From positions 1 to 9,217 of the forward strand of contig JAZNTV010000052.1 of assembly GCA_045591985.1 (NCBI GenBank): 9,217 bases of DNA. Direction: 5' to 3'. The stretch is from SIG588 sp045591985. GTDB taxonomy: Bacteria; Bacillota; Clostridia; Oscillospirales; Acutalibacteraceae. The notes below the pieces were generated by a model, which had not been told where the DNA came from, ran no database searches, and saw nothing but the letters and a program-made list of their open reading frames with translations. Made by a program: the position numbers and the translations under genes. This document shows positions 4,701-9,217 of this stretch, piece after piece (within the stretch, counting starts at the first letter, position 1; the number at the start of each line of letters is the position of its first letter).

Positions 4701-6587
4701 ATGGCAAAGAAACAGTTTAAAGCGGAGTCGAAACGACTTCTCGATATGATGATCCACTCGATTTACACCCATAAGGAGATCTTTTTGCGCGAACTGATCT
4801 CTAACGCGAGCGATGCGATGGACAAGTTGTATTATCGCTCGTTGTCCGAAAACGTGACGGGTGTGTTGCGCGAAGAAATGGTGATCCGCTTGACTCCGGA
4901 TAAAGAATCCCGCACTCTGACCCTTACCGACAACGGTGTCGGTATGACCAAAGAAGAGCTCGAACAGAATCTCGGTACGATTGCCAAAAGCGGTTCGCTG
5001 AAATTCAAACAGGAAAACGAAGCGACCGAAGAGGTGGATATCATCGGTCAGTTCGGGGTCGGTTTCTATTCGGCCTTTATGGTGAGCGATCATGTGACGG
5101 TGACTTCCCGCGCGTTTGGCAGTGAAGAGGCATGGTGCTGGGAATCCGACGGGGCCGACGGATATACGGTAGAGGCGGCAGAGAAGGCGACGCACGGCAC
5201 CGTGATCGAACTGCACCTGAAACCGAACGGCGAGGACGAGAATTACGATGAATTTTTGGACGAATGGCGGCTTGCCGAATTGGTGAAACGCTATTCCGAT
5301 TATATTCGCTATCCCATCAAGATGGAGACGACCCGTCGTGTGCCGCAGGAGGGCACGGAAGGGGAAGACACGGTGTGGGAGACGGTAGTGGAAGACCGCA
5401 CGCTGAACAGCATGGTGCCGCTTTGGAAGAAAAACCGCAGTGAACTTACGGCGGAGGATTACAACAACTTCTACAAAGAGAAATTCTACGATTTCGAAGA
5501 TCCGTTGCGGTATATTCATTCGTCGGCAGAAGGGGCGGCGACCTATAACGCGTTGCTGTATATTCCCGCGCGGGCGCCGCACAACTACTATACTCGCGAG
5601 TTCGAAAAGGGGTTGCAACTCTACGCGTCCGGTGTGCTGATCATGGATAAGTGCGCCGATCTGCTGCCCGATCATTTCGGTTTTGTGCGCGGCTTGGTGG
5701 ATTCGCAGGATCTTTCGCTGAACATTTCCCGCGAGATGTTACAGCACGATCGTCAACTGAAGATCATTGCCTCTCGTATCGAAAAGAAGATCCAGACGGA
5801 ACTGACCGCGATGTTGCTGAATGACCGCGAGAAGTATGAGCAGTTCTTTGAGCAGTTCGGGTTGCAACTGAAATACGGCATCTACGGCCATTACGGTCAG
5901 CATAAAGAGACGCTGCAGGATCTTTTGCTGTTTAAGTGGTCGGGCGAAAGCGCTACGGTGTCGCTTGCCGAATATGTCGAAGGTATGGCGGAGGATCAAA
6001 AATACATCTACTACGCCTGCGGCGAGCGGGCAGAGCAGATCGCCCATCTGCCGCAAGCGGAACGGGTGCTCGATCGTGGGTATCCGGTGTTGTTCCTGAC
6101 CGATGATGTGGATGAATTTGCGCTGAAAATGCTCCATAGTTACAAGGAGAAAGAATTCCGTTCGGTGTCGGGTGACGATCTCGGTTTCGAAGCGGAGGAG
6201 ACCAAGCGCGAAGATTCTGCCGAGGAGACCGCTCTGCTTGAAAAGCTGTGCAAGGCGCTGGAGGGCCAATGCAAAGCGGTGCGTATTTCCGCCCGCTTGA
6301 AGTCGCATCCCGTCTGCCTGGTGAGCGAAGGCGCGGTGTCGCTCGAAATGGAAAAGGTGCTTTCGCAAATGCCGAATGCCGCACCCGTGAAGGCGGAGCG
6401 TGTGTTAGAGCTGAACCCCGCGCATCCGGTGTTCCAAACGCTGTTGGGTATGGAGGACGAGACGAAATTGGCGGATTATGCGGCACTGCTGTACGATCAG
6501 GCGCTGTTGATCGAAGGGTTACCGCTGCCCGATGCGGTGGCATTCTCCGATCGCCTTTCCCACCTGATGGCCGAAAATAAGCGCTAA
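4701..6587 (+). CDS. htpG: Hsp90-family molecular chaperone HtpG
   Basis: This 628-residue ATP-dependent chaperone acts as a cytosolic dimer on late folding intermediates; the length matches the roughly 625 residues usual for bacteria. The N-terminal GHKL ATPase shows ELISNASDAMDKL (E31, the catalytic Glu; N35; D39), DNGVGMT (78-84), LGTIAKSGS (91-99) and the Gly-rich lid segment GQFGVGFYSAFMVSD (116-130). The middle domain contains PLWKKNRSELT, FKWSGE-type strands and SLNISREMLQ, whose conserved Arg contacts ATP gamma-phosphate. The C-terminal dimerisation part runs to NPAHPVFQTL and the end. Nothing is missing. It follows nadE by 14 bases and precedes the gtrII-like gene by 14 bases with no visible terminator on either side. 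No CIRCE or CtsR site is visible immediately in front, so control is likely from the promoter at 2738. Confidence 0.97.
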   Translation: MAKKQFKAESKRLLDMMIHSIYTHKEIFLRELISNASDAMDKLYYRSLSENVTGVLREEMVIRLTPDKESRTLTLTDNGVGMTKEELEQNLGTIAKSGSLKFKQENEATEEVDIIGQFGVGFYSAFMVSDHVTVTSRAFGSEEAWCWESDGADGYTVEAAEKATHGTVIELHLKPNGEDENYDEFLDEWRLAELVKRYSDYIRYPIKMETTRRVPQEGTEGEDTVWETVVEDRTLNSMVPLWKKNRSELTAEDYNNFYKEKFYDFEDPLRYIHSSAEGAATYNALLYIPARAPHNYYTREFEKGLQLYASGVLIMDKCADLLPDHFGFVRGLVDSQDLSLNISREMLQHDRQLKIIASRIEKKIQTELTAMLLNDREKYEQFFEQFGLQLKYGIYGHYGQHKETLQDLLLFKWSGESATVSLAEYVEGMAEDQKYIYYACGERAEQIAHLPQAERVLDRGYPVLFLTDDVDEFALKMLHSYKEKEFRSVSGDDLGFEAEETKREDSAEETALLEKLCKALEGQCKAVRISARLKSHPVCLVSEGAVSLEMEKVLSQMPNAAPVKAERVLELNPAHPVFQTLLGMEDETKLADYAALLYDQALLIEGLPLPDAVAFSDRLSHLMAENKR

Positions 6588-6601
6588 AGGGGGGTGCGAT
6601 T

Positions 6602-8128
6602 ATGTTACTTGAAAAAGCGGTAAAAATCGGTGGGCGATATGTGTGCGGCAAGAAGATTCCGCTGACGGTAGCCTTGCTGACAGGAATTCTCACTCATATG
6701 TTTGCCTTTACAAACAAGTTGGTTAATCACGACGAAGCAAGTCAACTGTTCCGAAAAGGCGGCACTGCCACCTCCGGTCGTTGGGGGTTGGATGTGACAA
6801 GCTGTATTTTTCCCGATTTTTCCATGCCATGGATCTATGGGCTGCTGTCCATCGTGTTTATCGCGCTTTCGGTTTGCTTAATTATCGATCTTTTTCAACT
6901 GAAAAGCAAAACGGTTCAAGCGGTGCTCGCTGCGTTGATACTGTCTTTTCCCTCGCTGATTGGTACGATTTCATATACATTTACAGCAGCACCCTATGCT
7001 TTTTCGTTTTTCTGCTGTACATTGGCGGTAAAGTGGATGTGTGACAAACGGTGGTGGCCCAAACCCCTGGCTGTGTTGCTGATGAGCTTGTCACTTGGTA
7101 TTTATCAATCCTATATCGCACTGGCAGCCGTATTGTGTTTGGTATACATATTCCGCCGCTTTATGTCTGAGGAGGGTAGCACTAAAAGCATCCTCCTACA
7201 AGGTGTGCTGTTGGTGGTGCTTTTGGGGGCTTCGCTGGCGCTATATTATGGTATAACCTATGCCACGCTGTGGGTTATGGGCGAAACGTTGAACGAGTAT
7301 GCAGGCGGTGCTCTTGGTGCAGATAGCGGGATCATTTCTCGTCTTGTTGTCGCTTACGATGAGTTTTTCAGCTTTTTCGATGGCGAATATGGGCTGATGC
7401 CCTCACGCAGTGCACAGTGGATTCACAAAATCTGGTGTGCGGTGGTTGCGTGCAATCTGCTGTTGATTTGGATGAAGAAGAAAATTGGATCAAAGGTTTT
7501 CATGGCGCTGTTGGTCGGGGTGTTGCCGCTTGCCGTCAACTGTGTATTTTTAGTGACCGCCAGCGAGGCGGTGCATACGTTGGTATTGTATGGCTTTGTG
7601 GGGATCTATGTGTTCGGTGCGGTTGTGCTGGAATACGCCTACACGGAAAAGATGTGGAGTGGGACGGTTGAAAAGGCGCGTTGCTATTCCTGCGAGGCTG
7701 CGGCGGTGCTTATGTGCTTACTGGCGATTATCAACGTGTACTTGGGAAACCAGGCGTATTTGCGTCTGCATATGCAATATGAAAATGCCTATTCCTTTTA
7801 TACAACCGTAATGACACAGGTGCGTATGACCCCCGGATTCGATAAAAACACTAAGGTGGCACTTGTGGGAAAAACCTATTTTGCCAATCAATATCCCGAG
7901 TTTAGAGAAGCCAAACAGATCATGGGTACCAACAGCGACATGATCAACGTGCATGCTTATCGCTCGTTTGTTCGTTATTATATCGGGGACGATGAGGTTA
8001 TCTTTGCTTCAAATGAGCAGATCGCTGCCATTCGTGAAACAGAAGAGTTTCAAAAAATGCCGGTTTATCCGTACTACGGTTCGGTGCAGGAAGTAGATGG
8101 TGTGATCGTGGTAAAGCTTAGCGAATAA
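6602..8128 (+). CDS. GtrII-like GT-C glycosyltransferase, integral membrane protein
   Basis: This 508-residue protein has about ten to eleven membrane segments by eye, among them residues 20-38, 77-97, 104-126, 128-146, 153-187, 197-222, 279-318, 324-346 and 365-382, followed by a soluble tail of about 125 residues. The N-terminal loop has VNHDEASQLF with the acidic pair D44/E45, then GGTATSGRWGLD and a FSMPWIYGLLSIVFIALS segment; these and the SYTFTAAPYAFSF and SLGIYQSYIALA stretches fit the GtrII glucosyltransferase family, known from phage-encoded O-antigen modification. Such enzymes move a sugar from a polyprenyl-phosphate carrier to an external polymer. In a Gram-positive cell the acceptor would be a wall polymer or protein; this is inference. 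AGGGGGG lies seven bases before the ATG. Some of the gene is AT-rich: 7861-7920 has 23 G/C of 60, against 38 of 60 at 6001-6060 in htpG. Confidence 0.8.
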   Translation: MLLEKAVKIGGRYVCGKKIPLTVALLTGILTHMFAFTNKLVNHDEASQLFRKGGTATSGRWGLDVTSCIFPDFSMPWIYGLLSIVFIALSVCLIIDLFQLKSKTVQAVLAALILSFPSLIGTISYTFTAAPYAFSFFCCTLAVKWMCDKRWWPKPLAVLLMSLSLGIYQSYIALAAVLCLVYIFRRFMSEEGSTKSILLQGVLLVVLLGASLALYYGITYATLWVMGETLNEYAGGALGADSGIISRLVVAYDEFFSFFDGEYGLMPSRSAQWIHKIWCAVVACNLLLIWMKKKIGSKVFMALLVGVLPLAVNCVFLVTASEAVHTLVLYGFVGIYVFGAVVLEYAYTEKMWSGTVEKARCYSCEAAAVLMCLLAIINVYLGNQAYLRLHMQYENAYSFYTTVMTQVRMTPGFDKNTKVALVGKTYFANQYPEFREAKQIMGTNSDMINVHAYRSFVRYYIGDDEVIFASNEQIAAIRETEEFQKMPVYPYYGSVQEVDGVIVVKLSE

Positions 8129-8149
8129 AGCGCACATGGTCGAATATGG

Positions 8150-8178
8150 TTGAAAAATATGAATATGTATGGTATACT
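8150..8178 (+). promoter_or_regulatory. Strong extended -10 promoter of the gtrB-like gene
   Basis: TTGAAA (8150-8155) and TATACT (8173-8178) are 17 bases apart, with TGG directly before the -10 box (extended -10). It lies 21 bases after the stop of the gtrII-like gene and about 50 bases before the next ATG, so the second glycosylation gene can be transcribed separately. Confidence 0.8.
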
Positions 8179-8217
8179 GTGCCTGTGAATGGTGACAGTG
8201 TTTGTATTTTGTTGGAA

Positions 8218-8223
8218 GAGAGG
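8218..8223 (+). promoter_or_regulatory. Ribosome binding site that fixes the gtrB-like start
   Basis: GAGAGG lies seven bases before ATG 8231. The longer in-frame GTG at 8189 adds VTVFVFCWKRGKR, which is not family-like, lies only about ten bases after the -10 box, and includes this site. Confidence 0.75.
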
Positions 8224-8230
8224 AAAAAGA

Positions 8231-9163
8231 ATGGAAAAGATGATATCGGTAGTGATACCGTCCTATAATGAAGAGGCGATGATCCAAAAAACAGCATCGG
8301 TTATTCATACGTTGCTGGAGGAAGCGGCGATCGATCACGAGTTGATTTTTGTGGACGACGGCTCAAAAGACAACACGTGGCAGGAGATCGAGGCGGCGGC
8401 AGCGAACATAACCACTGTACGCGGCGTGCATTTTTCGCGTAATTTCGGTAAGGAAGCGGCGATCGTGGCAGGTCTTGAAGCGGCGGCGGGTGCGTGTGCC
8501 GTGGTGATCGATTGCGATCTGCAGCACCCCCCCGAAAAGATTTTGGAAATGTATGCGCTGTGGGAACAGGGATATGAAGTGGTCGAGGCGGTCAAGACGG
8601 ATCGCGGTAAGGAATCCTTTATCCACAAGGCGTTCGCTAACACTTTTTACGGTATCATCAGTGCCGCGACCAAGATCAATATGCGGGATGCATCCGATTT
8701 TAAACTGCTCGACCGCAAGGCGATCGATGCGTTGCTTACCATTAAAGAGCGGAATTCCTTCTTCCGTGCGCTCTCTTCGTGGATCGGTTTTAAAGTTGTG
8801 CAGATCACGTTCGAGGTGCAAGAGCGTGTGGCGGGCGAGTCGAAATGGTCGTTCCGTTCGCTTGTGAAATACGCGGTGACCAACATCACGTCTTTCTCGG
8901 ATTTCCCGATGAAGGTCATCACGGCACTGGGGATCCTCTCTTTTGTGCTGTCGGTCGTAATGGGGACTATTGCACTGATCGGTAAGATCAGTGGCCATGC
9001 GCTCGAAGGGTTTACTACCGTTATTATTTTGCAGATCTTGTTTAGCAGTATTATCATTATCAGTGTCGGCATTGTCGGGTATTACCTGTCGAAGATCTAC
9101 GACGAGATCAAAGGCCGCCCGAAATATATTGTTTCCGAAACCTGCGGCAAGGACAAAGAATAA
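8231..9163 (+). CDS. GtrB/CsbB-like polyprenyl-phosphate glycosyltransferase (GT2)
   Basis: This 310-residue enzyme of the DPM1/GtrB group should transfer a sugar from a nucleotide donor to undecaprenyl phosphate on the cytosolic face of the membrane. The GT-A domain begins ISVVIPSYNEE (5-15) and has VDDGSKDNT (41-49), FSRNFGKEAAI (68-78), the metal-binding DCD (94-96) in DCDLQHPPE, DASDFKLLDR (153-162) and ERVAGESKWSFRSLVKYA (198-215), close to the GtrB RxxGxSKYS-type signature. Two C-terminal membrane helices follow, at about 228-250 and 263-287, ending in a basic DEIKGRPKYI tail, as in GtrB. Length fits the family. The sugar cannot be read from sequence. It pairs functionally with the gtrII-like gene upstream; a GtrA-like flippase is expected but not present in the window. 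Confidence 0.9.
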   Translation: MEKMISVVIPSYNEEAMIQKTASVIHTLLEEAAIDHELIFVDDGSKDNTWQEIEAAAANITTVRGVHFSRNFGKEAAIVAGLEAAAGACAVVIDCDLQHPPEKILEMYALWEQGYEVVEAVKTDRGKESFIHKAFANTFYGIISAATKINMRDASDFKLLDRKAIDALLTIKERNSFFRALSSWIGFKVVQITFEVQERVAGESKWSFRSLVKYAVTNITSFSDFPMKVITALGILSFVLSVVMGTIALIGKISGHALEGFTTVIILQILFSSIIIISVGIVGYYLSKIYDEIKGRPKYIVSETCGKDKE

Positions 9164-9175
9164 CACAAGAAAAAA

Positions 9176-9217
9176 GAGCCGCCCGAAACGGAGACTGCTT
9201 CTTTACGAAGTGTCTCC
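9176..9217. terminator. Incomplete terminator-like stem at the contig end
   Basis: After the stop there is an A-run (9170-9175), then GAGCCGCCCGAAACGGAGAC (9176-9195), then a loop with a small inner pairing (CTTC at 9198-9201 with GAAG at 9207-9210), then GTCTCC (9212-9217), which pairs with GGAGAC (9190-9195). The window ends partway up the return arm. If the rest mirrors the left arm, it should continue GTTTCGGGCGGCTC followed by T residues. Confidence 0.6.

Noticed and set aside
4683..5675. 330-residue minus-strand frame opposite htpG
   Set aside because: It lies wholly against a clear HtpG coding region and has low-complexity antisense composition (Phe, His, Arg, Val) and no ribosome binding site that I can see. 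It is a shadow of biased codon use.
6602..9163. Phage or prophage origin of the glycosylation genes
   Set aside because: GtrII/GtrB-type genes occur in phages, but no integrase, attachment site or structural phage gene is visible, and similar pairs are chromosomal in Firmicutes.
8363..9166. 267-residue minus-strand frame opposite the gtrB-like gene
   Set aside because: The plus strand has full GT2 motifs and promoter signals. The minus frame shows no family features and would begin in the terminator region.

Overview
The window looks like one metagenome-style contig from a Gram-positive, Clostridia-type gut bacterium. Oscillospiraceae/Ruminococcaceae is my best guess, from style rather than from a marker gene. 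The evidence is strong GGAGG-type ribosome binding sites, a lipobox lipoprotein, a secreted protein with CxxC pairs and aromatic-rich wall-binding-like repeats, sigma-A-type promoters, and moderate GC. All 9217 bases were read by eye; no search was run.

Layout. Bases 1-179 are an assembly artefact. A 95-base piece of a surface-protein gene (1-95) is joined to a complete 84-base MGI/BGI (DNBSEQ) library adapter with a 10-base barcode (96-179). After it comes the 3' part of a secreted repeat protein gene (180-1208). The apparent ATG of that gene lies inside the adapter, so its real 5' end is missing. Bases 1209-1434 hold an array of four small hairpins, a short echo of the preceding gene's 3' end, and a perfect 24-bp inverted repeat that serves as a bidirectional terminator. 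A phenylacetate-CoA ligase-like gene follows on the minus strand (1435-2670). A divergent promoter region (2671-2798) contains a dyad and a 21-bp-phased direct repeat. It starts a plus-strand run: a lipoprotein with two cyclophilin domains in tandem (2799-3959), ammonia-dependent NAD+ synthetase nadE (3952-4686), the chaperone htpG (4701-6587) and a GtrII-like multi-membrane-span glycosyltransferase (6602-8128). A strong separate promoter (8150-8178) then drives a GtrB-like polyprenyl-phosphate glycosyltransferase (8231-9163). The contig stops inside a terminator-like stem.

How the genes fit together. The tandem cyclophilin, nadE, htpG and gtrII-like genes are spaced 14 bases or less apart or overlap, so they are probably co-transcribed. 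Two of them are protein-folding factors, one extracytoplasmic and one cytosolic. The last two genes look like two parts of a three-component glycosylation system: a GtrB/CsbB-type enzyme charges a lipid carrier, a flippase moves it, and a GT-C enzyme transfers the sugar outside the membrane. The flippase is not in the window.

I found no convincing undescribed system. The observations that most deserve a second look are the adapter chimera, which creates a false start codon, the hairpin array after the surface-protein gene, the duplicated cyclophilin lipoprotein, and the incomplete glycosylation module.
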